Positions 1-5,670 of a stretch of DNA of 10,258 nucleotides are shown one piece after another; within the stretch, counting starts at the first letter, position 1, and each line of letters starts with the position of its first letter. Both the position numbers and the translations under genes were made by a program. The stretch comes from JBOGWA01 sp050693155 (GTDB lineage Bacteria > Actinomycetota > UBA4738 > CALAEC01): the NCBI GenBank assembly GCA_050693155.1, contig JBOGWA010000067.1:1-10258 (forward strand). The letters are read 5' to 3'. The notes beneath the pieces are model-generated. The model saw only the letters and a list, made by a program, of their open reading frames with translations, did not search any database and was not told where the DNA came from.

Positions 1-103
1 GCTTCGAGAGCACGGCGACCTGAACCTCGGGAGATCCGGTATCGGCGTCCTCACGGCGAAAATCGGCGATGAGCTGCTGTTTTTGCTCTTTCGTGATGGG
101 CAT
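1..103 (-). CDS. rpsO: 30S ribosomal protein S15, N-terminal part (gene runs off left edge)
   Basis: Ribosomal protein S15 binds 16S rRNA early in assembly of the small subunit. The first 34 codons are visible, read leftward from the ATG at 103-101. They begin MPITKEQKQQLIADF and continue with the hallmark DTGSPEVQVAVLS, which is diagnostic of bacterial S15 (usual length about 89 residues). No strong Shine-Dalgarno sequence precedes the ATG; the nearest purine-rich bases are weak. In many bacteria rpsO directly follows ribF, but here a three-gene cassette on the other strand separates them, so rpsO must have its own promoter in the 104-505 stretch. S15 genes are often autoregulated through their leader RNA; I could not identify such a leader structure here. 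The identification is very secure; the rest of the gene lies outside the window. Confidence 0.96.
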   Translation of the reverse strand, partial: MPITKEQKQQLIADFRREDADTGSPEVQVAVLSK

Positions 104-505
104 TCCAGGTCAGGTTACTCGAACTTCATTGCCAGTGGGTGCCATTTCCGCCAGCCCCATAAGCGAATACGGCTACGACGGTGAGGGAGGCTCCTCTAGG
201 AACCTATCGCGCCCCTTTGCTTGCTCGCGCGACCACCGCTTCATTTCGTCGGGTGCGTCCGTCCAGACCCCGACACATCGACAGTCGTCCTCGGTCGGCT
301 CGCCTCCGATGGGAGGTGATTCCTTTCTGGTTGGCCACGCCCCGACTGCTGAACGACTTCGTTCGGAACTCTCTGCGGTCTCGCCTCGAGACCTTCTCCT
401 CCTGACTAGGTAGACGTTCGAGGGAACGCGTTTCTTAGGTGGATTTCCGAGATTCTTGCGAACGTGTACTGTTTCTAAGCCAGGTGAGGCCCGATTTGAG
501 GCAGA
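104..505. other. Divergent intergenic stretch with no supported gene
   Basis: About 400 bases separate the start of rpsO (minus strand) from the start of the accessory plus-strand region. The short open frames here show no recognisable protein, and the longest overlaps rpsO. The stretch must contain the rpsO promoter and probably the promoter of the plus-strand cassette, but I see no convincing -35/-10 pair. A small perfect hairpin lies at 377-393 (GGTCTC, five-base loop, GAGACC). It has only a pyrimidine-rich TTCTCCTCCT after it on the plus strand, so it is at best a weak terminator-like element. I found no tRNA and no recognisable riboswitch. Confidence 0.5.
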
Positions 506-595
506 GTGGCCCTCGTTCGTGACGCTTCAGAGCAATCGGACGCCGAGCTGCTTGGTCGTTTTCGCCCCGGTGACAAAGAGGCGTTTGCGGCCATA
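506..595 (+). pseudogene. Remnant of the N-terminus of an ECF sigma factor gene
   Basis: The in-frame stretch upstream of the secreted-protein gene reads SDAELLGRFRPGDKEAFAAI near residues 11-30. This is the typical opening of region 2 in ECF (sigma-70 family) sigma factors, which normally continues with a (Y/V)xRH segment and then the rest of regions 2 and 4. Here the likeness stops after about 30 residues, and nothing sigma-like follows in any plus-strand frame I read. A possible ribosome binding site, TGAGG at 497-501, lies four bases before the GTG at 506. I interpret this as the 5' stump of a deleted sigma gene that happens to be in frame with the next gene. It differs from the N-terminus of the intact sigma factor at 5667-6212, so it is not a recent copy of that gene. 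Confidence 0.55.
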
Positions 596-660
596 ACGAC
601 TCAAAGGAACAGAGTATGTGGACTTGATGGGGTCCTTCTGCGACCAGTTACAGTGCGAGC

Positions 661-668
661 GGGGAGGT
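661..668 (+). promoter_or_regulatory. Strong ribosome binding site that fixes the start of the following gene
   Basis: GGGGAGGT ends five bases before the GTG at 674. It matches the anti-Shine-Dalgarno sequence well and sits at good spacing. The protein from this GTG begins with a basic stretch and a hydrophobic segment typical of a signal peptide. This supports 674 over the in-frame GTG at 506. Confidence 0.75.
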
Positions 669-673
669 CAAGT

Positions 674-1462
674 GTGAGACGCAAGGCTTTAGCGATGACC
701 CTGGCGTTCGGAGTGCTTTTGGGGCTTGGATCCGCCAGTCCGGCTCGAGCTTTCACCGCCGCAACAGCAAGCCTCCGAAATGATCGTGCCCGCGTCGAGT
801 CGGTCGAATACGGTCCCGGAACAGGGGGGGTGGGGGCGGGCCCCCTTGGCGTCATCGAGAGTCAGGTCACATTCACTGCGGGGCCGGAAACATTCGTGTC
901 AATCGAGATTACCGACGCGTCTGGCGGCAGCGTGTTGGGAAGGATTGATCAGTCGGACCAGCGGGCCGTCTTCTGCAGCTCCACAGATCAGCCCATCCGC
1001 ATCGACGCGGGATTCCCCGTCACCGTCACGCTTTACGAGGGCCGTTGTCTGGACGGAACCCCCTCGACCGCCACCACTGGGACCGTGGTTGCCACCTTCT
1101 TTCGAGCTGCTCCTCGACAAGGGCGCTCATCTGACACGCGGGAATACTCCGTGACCGTTCCGAACGCCGTCGGTTTCTCCAACGAGGACGCTCCACGCGT
1201 GTTGGTCACGGCCGTTTACTTCCCCGAGGTTCTTGGCCGCTTCGCCAGTCTGCGGATTGAGGACGACTCGGGTGGTCCCAACTACGCGGACGTACAACAG
1301 GAAGATAGGATCATTGCCCGCTTTTGCGGTCAGACGAGCAAACCGATCCGACTGCGACCCTCAGCCGGTTTTACCGTCTTACTCTTCAAGGGCCCCTGCG
1401 AGGGAGACTCAGTGTCGCGCGTGACCCACGGATTCGTTGAGGTGAGCTTCTCCGAGTCGTGA
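674..1462 (+). CDS. Exported protein with a duplicated two-cysteine domain, function unknown
   Basis: I do not recognise the family of this 262-residue protein. It opens with VRRKALAMTLAFGVLLGLGS and an ASPARA stretch, a classical signal peptide with likely cleavage near residue 26. The mature part holds two copies of a domain of about 70 residues, at roughly 74-142 and 190-259. Both share the pattern F(V/A)S(I/L)xI-x-D-x-SGG, then FC, then PIR(I/L), then a (V/T)x-L(Y/F)xGxC segment, and end in a VxVxF-like strand. The cysteines are C101/C125 in copy one and C218/C242 in copy two, 24 residues apart in each, which suggests one disulfide per domain in a beta-rich fold. The start was chosen by the strong ribosome binding site at 661-668. 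The longer in-frame reading from 506 adds only the sigma-factor stump. The stop codon overlaps the protease ATG by one base (TGATG), so the two are probably translated together. A run of seven G followed by five G at 824-836 lies in the early coding part. Confidence 0.8.
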   Translation: MRRKALAMTLAFGVLLGLGSASPARAFTAATASLRNDRARVESVEYGPGTGGVGAGPLGVIESQVTFTAGPETFVSIEITDASGGSVLGRIDQSDQRAVFCSSTDQPIRIDAGFPVTVTLYEGRCLDGTPSTATTGTVVATFFRAAPRQGRSSDTREYSVTVPNAVGFSNEDAPRVLVTAVYFPEVLGRFASLRIEDDSGGPNYADVQQEDRIIARFCGQTSKPIRLRPSAGFTVLLFKGPCEGDSVSRVTHGFVEVSFSES

Positions 1463-2271
1463 TGAGGTCCGTCATTGTCTTGCTTGCAGCCATTTCGCTC
1501 GCTGCTCCTCCGTCGATGGGACGGCCCGGCGCGCCCTCCCCAGCGCGCCAGTGGAGTGGAATGACGGGGAGCTCCCAGACGGAGTGTGGACGCATGTTGC
1601 TCTCGTCCCCGACACCGGTTGGAACAGGAGCTTGTCCCGGCGTCAGGCCTGGAGCCCTCTTCTTCACAGAGTTCTCCGCTTGCACGCTCAGCTTCCTAGT
1701 CAGAGACGGCAGCAACCGATTCATCGCGACAGCGGGGCACTGCATCCTCGAGGCAAGCGGCGAGATGGTGTGGCCACCAGGGAAGGGCCCAGTCGCTATC
1801 GACGGCGCAGACACACGCTTCGGCCGGTTCGTCTACGCGGCCCTTGACCAACGAAGCGACTTTGCCTTGGTTCAACTGAAGCCAGGCGTCGAGGCGAGCC
1901 CGAAAATGTGTCACTTCGGAGGTCCGGTAGGTCTCAATAACCAGCGCACAAACGAGCTCGTAGTCCTGCACCATTTTGGGCATGGCACGGGTATCGGCAG
2001 CGTTCCTGGACTCAACCAGCCCGTGTTGCCCGCCCGATCGGCGATGGCGTCCGGAATGCAGGATCCTCGTACGGTTTCGGCCATCGGAGTTGCGGCCCCG
2101 GGGGACTCTGGTAGTCCCGTCATCAGCTCCGACGGTCGAGCGGTTGGTGTGCTCTATGCGATTCAGCTGACCGGCACGATCGTTATGACTCGACTCCCAC
2201 ACGAATTGAAGAGAGCCGAACGAGCTTTGGGAGTCGACCTGAATTTGATGACCGCTTCGCTTGAACCGTAG
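1462..2271 (+). CDS. Exported trypsin-like (chymotrypsin-fold, S1 type) serine protease
   Basis: This 269-residue protein has a hydrophobic N-terminal segment (MRSVIVLLAAISLAAPPS) that serves as a signal peptide. The full triad of chymotrypsin-fold proteases is visible: His93 in ATAGHC, Asp133 in SDFALVQL and Ser216 in APGDSGSPV. CTLSFLV just before the histidine and GVLYAI after the serine fit the barrel strands around the active site. The length suits a single catalytic domain with a short pro-segment (about residues 20-60). I infer that it cuts proteins outside the cytoplasm; the substrate cannot be read from sequence. The ATG at 1462 overlaps the preceding stop by one base. A GTG one codon earlier (1459) is also in frame, with no strong reason to prefer it. 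The lysyl oxidase gene follows after 20 bases, so the three genes look like one transcription unit. Confidence 0.88.
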   Translation: MRSVIVLLAAISLAAPPSMGRPGAPSPARQWSGMTGSSQTECGRMLLSSPTPVGTGACPGVRPGALFFTEFSACTLSFLVRDGSNRFIATAGHCILEASGEMVWPPGKGPVAIDGADTRFGRFVYAALDQRSDFALVQLKPGVEASPKMCHFGGPVGLNNQRTNELVVLHHFGHGTGIGSVPGLNQPVLPARSAMASGMQDPRTVSAIGVAAPGDSGSPVISSDGRAVGVLYAIQLTGTIVMTRLPHELKRAERALGVDLNLMTASLEP

Positions 2272-2291
2272 ATGTTGGAGAATTATGTCGA

Positions 2292-3584
2292 ATGGATAGA
2301 GCCGGATCGAGCAGACACTCCTCGAGGCTGCTAGCGGTCGTTCTGGCGATCACCCTGGGGGTCGTCACCGTCGGGGTGCATGCCAACGCCGGCGCCTCGG
2401 ATCCGACCTTCGCCACCCTGGGGGTCGATGACGAGGTTTTCTGGGAGGGCCCCTACGTGCGCAGAGCACGGAACTCCTTCGGAGCCGAACGCGCCTGCCG
2501 GGAAGGCCCCTGTTGGGAGTATCGAATCGAACTCTCTGGGCAGGGCTCTCGCTTCCGTGTGGCGATCGACTACCCGCCAGGAAACGACACTTTCGCTCTC
2601 TTCCTTCGGGGCCCGAACGGAAAGCGACGGAGCCCGGAGGTCAGCGGTTTCTTCTCGCACGAGATCTTCGTCGAGCGCCCCAAGCCGGGACCCTGGACCG
2701 TCGAGGTCGTGCCACGGAACGCAACCAAGACGGCCTTCCGCGCGCGGGCCAAGCTGGAGGGGCGTGCTCCCCGGCCGCACAGTCGGCGTCTTCTGGCTCC
2801 CAACCTCCGCGTCGAACCACCCTTCGGGTTCACCTTCGAGACGCCAGCCATCATCATCCCGGGGGGAACCGTCAGTATCCCTTCGGACAGGTCCTGCGGT
2901 CTGGACGAATCCGCCGAACAGGGCGCCCAGGAGTGTCTCCGGTTCTGGGTCGGTCCGCAGAACGCGGGAAGGGGACCTCTGGAGTTGCGCTTCGCGCCGG
3001 CCACGGAAGCCGCCGCCGGAGAAGCGCCCATGTATCAGATCCTTCACTACTCCGACGGCACGACCCGCGAGCGGCGCTCCGGGAGCTACGAGTTCCACAA
3101 GACCCACGGGCATTACCACTTCCGGGGGTTTGCCGCCTTCGAGCTCTTCCGCGTGACCGACCCGCGGGCGGGAAGGCTGGAGGGGGCCGGTTCGGGGAAC
3201 AAGTCGGGGTTCTGCTTCGGCGACGTTCTGATGAACTCCTGGGAGGAGTTCATCCAGGCTCCCGCAGGTAGTGCACGGAGCGCGTGCGCTGAGCTGGAGG
3301 ACGGCGGGATGGGTCTCGCGACCGGTTGGACCGATGTCTACAGCGCAGGAACACCCGGCAACTACGTCGAGTTCTCCGAGCAGGGAGACGGGCGCTATGT
3401 CCTTAGGGCGACCGTCGACCTCCAGGACGAGATCCTCGAGACGAACGAGGCAGACAACGTCTCCTATGCCTACATCGAGGTGCAGGGGCGGAAAGTTCGC
3501 GTGCTCGAGCGGGGGTTCGGCCTCAGCCCGTGGGACCATGGGCGAGAAGTCCTGATCGATTGGGTGGCGCGGCTGAGACGCTGA
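2292..3584 (+). CDS. Exported bacterial lysyl oxidase family protein
   Basis: Lysyl oxidases are copper amine oxidases that turn peptidyl lysine into a reactive aldehyde, which can cross-link proteins. This 430-residue protein has a signal peptide (hydrophobic segment 13-30, cleavage near 33-36). A beta-rich domain at about 36-157 resembles the pre-peptidase (PPC) type. The lysyl oxidase domain follows at about 165-397. It shows YEFHKTHGHYHF with H269, H272, H274 and H276, the same His spacing as the copper site of animal LOX (HxxHxHxH). It also has Lys304 in GNKSGFCFGDV and Tyr350 in WTDVYSAG, placed like the Lys and Tyr that form the lysine tyrosylquinone cofactor. A PGNYV segment and a final ILETNEADNVSYAYIEV strand match the family's C-terminal part. 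ATG 2292 has GGAG at 2277-2280, a rather long 11-base spacing. The cassette context with a protease suggests extracellular maturation or matrix cross-linking, which is inference. Confidence 0.9.
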   Translation: MDRAGSSRHSSRLLAVVLAITLGVVTVGVHANAGASDPTFATLGVDDEVFWEGPYVRRARNSFGAERACREGPCWEYRIELSGQGSRFRVAIDYPPGNDTFALFLRGPNGKRRSPEVSGFFSHEIFVERPKPGPWTVEVVPRNATKTAFRARAKLEGRAPRPHSRRLLAPNLRVEPPFGFTFETPAIIIPGGTVSIPSDRSCGLDESAEQGAQECLRFWVGPQNAGRGPLELRFAPATEAAAGEAPMYQILHYSDGTTRERRSGSYEFHKTHGHYHFRGFAAFELFRVTDPRAGRLEGAGSGNKSGFCFGDVLMNSWEEFIQAPAGSARSACAELEDGGMGLATGWTDVYSAGTPGNYVEFSEQGDGRYVLRATVDLQDEILETNEADNVSYAYIEVQGRKVRVLERGFGLSPWDHGREVLIDWVARLRR

Positions 3585-3604
3585 GGGAGCGCGTCGGAGA
3601 ACCG

Positions 3605-4534
3605 CTACGCTCCGGGCTTCCCTAGCAGCTCGCGGGTTCGGTCGACGTCTTGCCTGATCTGAGCGGCGAGCGCTTTCGGGGAGTCGAACTTCATTTCGTC
3701 GCGGAGCCGCTCCCAGAGCTCCACGGAGAGCACCTGTCCCTGGATGTCCTCGTCGAAGTCGAGGAGGTGCGCCTCCAGGTGAAGCGGCTCCCCGCCGAAC
3801 GTGGGATTCGTACCGATGTTGATCGCGGCGGCCCACGTTCGGTCGGCGAGATACGCCCGACCCGCGTAGACGCCTTCGCCGGGAAGCAAGATCCCCGCCG
3901 GCGTCCGGAGGTTCGCCGTCGCAAACCCCAGATCGGCGCCTCGGCCCGCGCCGGGGACCACCGTCCCATCCACGATGTAGCGGCGCCCTAGCGCGCGCTC
4001 AGGCCAGTCGAGGTCACCGGCCACGAGCGCCTCGCGAATCGAAGTCGAGGACACCGGGCGCCCGTCGATCTCGAAGAGCGTCACGCCTTCGACGGAGAAG
4101 CCGTGCTGTTCTCCGAGACGGCCCAGAACCTCGAACGTTCCTGCCGCCTTGTGTCCGAACGTGAAGTTCTCACCGACGACCGCGAGCTCGGTGTGGAGGG
4201 CATGCGCGAGCACGCGGGAGACGAAGTCCTCGGGGGACCAGCGCGAGAACGCTTCATCGAACTTCAATACGACGAGGGCGTCGATGCCGACCTCATCGAT
4301 GAGCTCGGCTTTTCTTCGAAGGCTCGTCAGGAGCAGCGGAACGTTACCGGGAGTCAAGACCTCTCGCGGGTGACGATCGAACGTCACGGCAACCGGTCGG
4401 AGGCCTCGAGCACGTCCTTCCTGGACGGTTCGCCGGATGACATCCTGATGGCCTCGGTGAACGCCGTCGAAGAACCCGATCGTGACGGCGGAGCCGTCCG
4501 GCGGCAGTTCGCGAAGACCGTGGATGACGTCCAT
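3605..4534 (-). CDS. ribF: Bifunctional riboflavin kinase / FAD synthetase
   Basis: RibF phosphorylates riboflavin to FMN and adenylates FMN to FAD in the cytoplasm. The 309 residues match the usual size of the two-domain enzyme. The N-terminal nucleotidyltransferase domain shows GFFDGVHRGHQ (20-30), VTFDRHP (50-56), VGENFTFGHKAAG (120-132) and the SSTSIR signature (162-167). The C-terminal kinase domain (about 180-309) has GRGADLGFATANL (197-209), GVYAG, NIGTNPTFG (239-247) and Glu254 in LEAHLLDF as the likely catalytic base. The kinase PTAN motif reads ATAN here, with Thr and Asn kept but Pro replaced by Ala. The ATG at 4534 gives the normal RibF start; no clear ribosome binding site precedes it. 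Only 30 bases separate it from a strong terminator serving the gene upstream, so the source of its transcript is unclear. No FMN riboswitch is visible. It converges with the lysyl oxidase gene, 20 bases apart. Confidence 0.97.
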   Translation of the reverse strand: MDVIHGLRELPPDGSAVTIGFFDGVHRGHQDVIRRTVQEGRARGLRPVAVTFDRHPREVLTPGNVPLLLTSLRRKAELIDEVGIDALVVLKFDEAFSRWSPEDFVSRVLAHALHTELAVVGENFTFGHKAAGTFEVLGRLGEQHGFSVEGVTLFEIDGRPVSSTSIREALVAGDLDWPERALGRRYIVDGTVVPGAGRGADLGFATANLRTPAGILLPGEGVYAGRAYLADRTWAAAINIGTNPTFGGEPLHLEAHLLDFDEDIQGQVLSVELWERLRDEMKFDSPKALAAQIRQDVDRTRELLGKPGA

Positions 4535-4564
4535 CGCTGCCGGAGGGTACCGAAACGAACGAAA

Positions 4565-4598
4565 GAGAAACGGCCCCCGGGAAGTGGGGCCGTTTCTC
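4565..4598 (-). terminator. Strong intrinsic terminator of the exported four-cysteine protein gene
   Basis: A perfect 13-base-pair stem (GAGAAACGGCCCC paired with GGGGCCGTTTCTC) encloses an eight-base loop at 4578-4585. On the minus strand it is followed by TTTCGTTCGTTT, a broken T-tract. It begins 21 bases after the stop codon of the exported-protein gene and ends 30 bases before the ribF ATG. The arms also form a stem on the plus strand, but only a short pyrimidine run follows there and no plus-strand gene lies just upstream. Confidence 0.85.
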
Positions 4599-4618
4599 CT
4601 GCTCCTCGAGATCGGGGC

Positions 4619-5074
4619 CTATGGCTGCTGGCCCGGTGCGCTGTTCGCCTCACATTGCGAGCCGGCTTGATCGGGGTCGCGGCAATTGCCGCGCCTCGCG
4701 AACGTGCCGCTCGCCACGACATTGCTGGACTGATCCACGATCTGCGCGACGGCGAAACCGGCAAGGCTCAGGTGCTGGGCGCTGCAGCCCGCGGAACCGC
4801 TCCCGCTCGCCTCGAATGTACAGATCGTCTGGGGGTTCGTAAGCGTCGAGTTGTTCACCCGATATGTGTAGCTCCCGGCGGCGAGGCCCTGCACGTTCGC
4901 ATGGCCCGAGAACGTGCCCGTCCCTTCCGAGTAGTTCATGATGGCGGTGCCGCTGATCCCCGAACCACTCAGCTCCGCCTTGTTGTTGCCGTTGTGAGCG
5001 GCGAGGACCGGCCCTCCGCCGAACATCCACCCGACGGCGAAGCCCATCAACGCCACTACCAGGAACCGTCTCAT
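4619..5074 (-). CDS. Small exported four-cysteine protein, function unknown
   Basis: This 151-residue protein begins MRRFLVVALMGFAVGW and has a signal peptide with likely cleavage after Ala25 or Ala26 (VLAA-HN). The mature part is rich in Gly, Ser and short beta-type segments: GTAIMNYSEGTGTF, then VQGLAAGSYTYRV, then an ICTF segment, GCSA, and a C-terminal RRGNCRDPDQAGSQC tail. Four cysteines (C85, C97, C131, C141) suggest two disulfides outside the cell. I cannot assign it to a named enzyme family, and it has no visible catalytic motif. The ATG at 5074 has an excellent ribosome binding site (AAGGGAGG, four bases away). The gene has its own promoter-like element at 5131-5156, nearly identical to the one before the sigma factor gene, and a terminator right after it. 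It is therefore likely a single-gene target of the neighbouring ECF sigma factor. Confidence 0.85.
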   Translation of the reverse strand: MRRFLVVALMGFAVGWMFGGGPVLAAHNGNNKAELSGSGISGTAIMNYSEGTGTFSGHANVQGLAAGSYTYRVNNSTLTNPQTICTFEASGSGSAGCSAQHLSLAGFAVAQIVDQSSNVVASGTFARRGNCRDPDQAGSQCEANSAPGQQP

Positions 5075-5130
5075 CTGGCCTCCCTTCCTTCGGACACCCG
5101 TTCGCCGCGCGGCACGGGATTCACTGCCTC

Positions 5131-5156
5131 TATGAGGGTTGGTCCCCAGGTGTCAC
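5131..5156 (-). promoter_or_regulatory. Probable ECF sigma promoter of the exported four-cysteine protein gene
   Basis: Read on the minus strand, GTGACA (5156-5151) is followed by 14 bases and CTCATA (5136-5131). The same two blocks at the same spacing precede the ECF sigma gene, and CCAAC just before the second block is also shared. Counting from GTGACA through the GG after CTCATAG, 22 of 30 positions agree. The element ends 56 bases before the ATG, which leaves room for a leader of about 50 bases. That it is a promoter used by this sigma factor is inference from the pairing. Confidence 0.65.
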
Positions 5157-5178
5157 GAAAGAAAGAGAGGGGAGCCGT

Positions 5179-5670
5179 CTAGGGGCAGGTCGGAGGGCAG
5201 GTCAGTGGATCGTCGTTCTGGCCCTCGATCAGCTCCAGCGCGCGCTCGTGAACCTCATGAGCCACGGGAACGATCTTGGCCTTCTCCTCCTCGTTCAGCT
5301 GAGCAACGAGGGCCAGCATCCGCGCGTCGGCCGCCCGTGCGGCCTCTCGGTCGCGTTCGCTGATCGCGACGCCCAGGTCGTGAAGCACTGCCCGTGTCTC
5401 CACGAGGGTCGAGGATTCCACCGGAAGCCCGATGGCGTGGGCGAAGTCACGAATGGGGTCCGGGAGATCGTGGCCGAGCACCACCCCGCCGCCGAAGGCG
5501 ATCACGATCGCCGCGGCGGCCAGCCACCGCGCAAGCCTTCTTGGGCCGCGAAGGGGCTCCCCTTCCTCCACGTGGGCCCGGAGAGCTCGGATACGTTCGG
5601 CCGGCGGCGTCCGCGGGGCGGGCAGCATGGCCCGTTCGAGGTTCGCCGAGAGATCGTCGTCGGGCCTCAC
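5179..5670 (-). CDS. Single-pass membrane protein, probable anti-sigma factor
   Basis: The 163-residue product has a cytoplasmic N-terminus (1-47) with LSANLERAML and PPAERIRALRAHVEE helices. A basic patch (RGPRRLARW) comes next, then one transmembrane segment at about 48-66, and then an outer helical part of about 97 residues ending in CPPTCP (C158, C162). The positive patch before the membrane segment puts the N-terminus inside, as expected for a membrane anti-sigma factor that holds its sigma partner. There is no zinc-binding HxxxCxxC motif of the ZAS type. The role is inferred mainly from gene order: the GTG start at 5670 overlaps the stop of the ECF sigma gene by four bases (GTGA), which implies coupled translation at matched amounts. 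The outer domain has many charged helices (SERDREAARAADARMLALVA) and could sense an envelope signal. It could instead be an unrelated membrane protein. Confidence 0.7.
   Translation of the reverse strand: MRPDDDLSANLERAMLPAPRTPPAERIRALRAHVEEGEPLRGPRRLARWLAAAAIVIAFGGGVVLGHDLPDPIRDFAHAIGLPVESSTLVETRAVLHDLGVAISERDREAARAADARMLALVAQLNEEEKAKIVPVAHEVHERALELIEGQNDDPLTCPPTCP

Noticed and set aside
69..413. 114-codon plus-strand frame over the left end
   Set aside because: It overlaps the start of rpsO on the other strand and has no recognisable protein features.
570..595. GTGACA, 14 bases, GCCATA on the plus strand, similar to the two ECF elements and about 80 bases before the GTG at 674
   Set aside because: Only the first block and CATA match; the internal CCAAC and the CT and G around CATA are missing. 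The same bases encode the GDKEAFAAI segment of the sigma stump, which explains the likeness well enough. A genome-wide motif search could revive it.
627..677. Short plus-strand frame of 16 codons (starting MGSFCDQLQC) ending at the GTG of the secreted-protein gene, as a possible leader peptide
   Set aside because: No ribosome binding site of its own and no recognisable content; likely chance.
3586..3613. Inverted repeat GGAGCG...CGCTCC between the convergent lysyl oxidase and ribF genes as a two-way terminator
   Set aside because: Only six base pairs with a 16-base loop and no T-tract on either side; it partly lies in the ribF stop region.
2331..3836. 501-codon minus-strand frame across the lysyl oxidase gene
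   Set aside because: A shadow of the lysyl oxidase gene in GC-rich DNA; the plus-strand product has a signal peptide and family motifs, and the 3' part also overlaps ribF.
4103..5182. 359-codon plus-strand frame over ribF and the exported-protein gene
   Set aside because: It is antisense to two well-supported genes and to the terminator, and reads as low-complexity charged residues.
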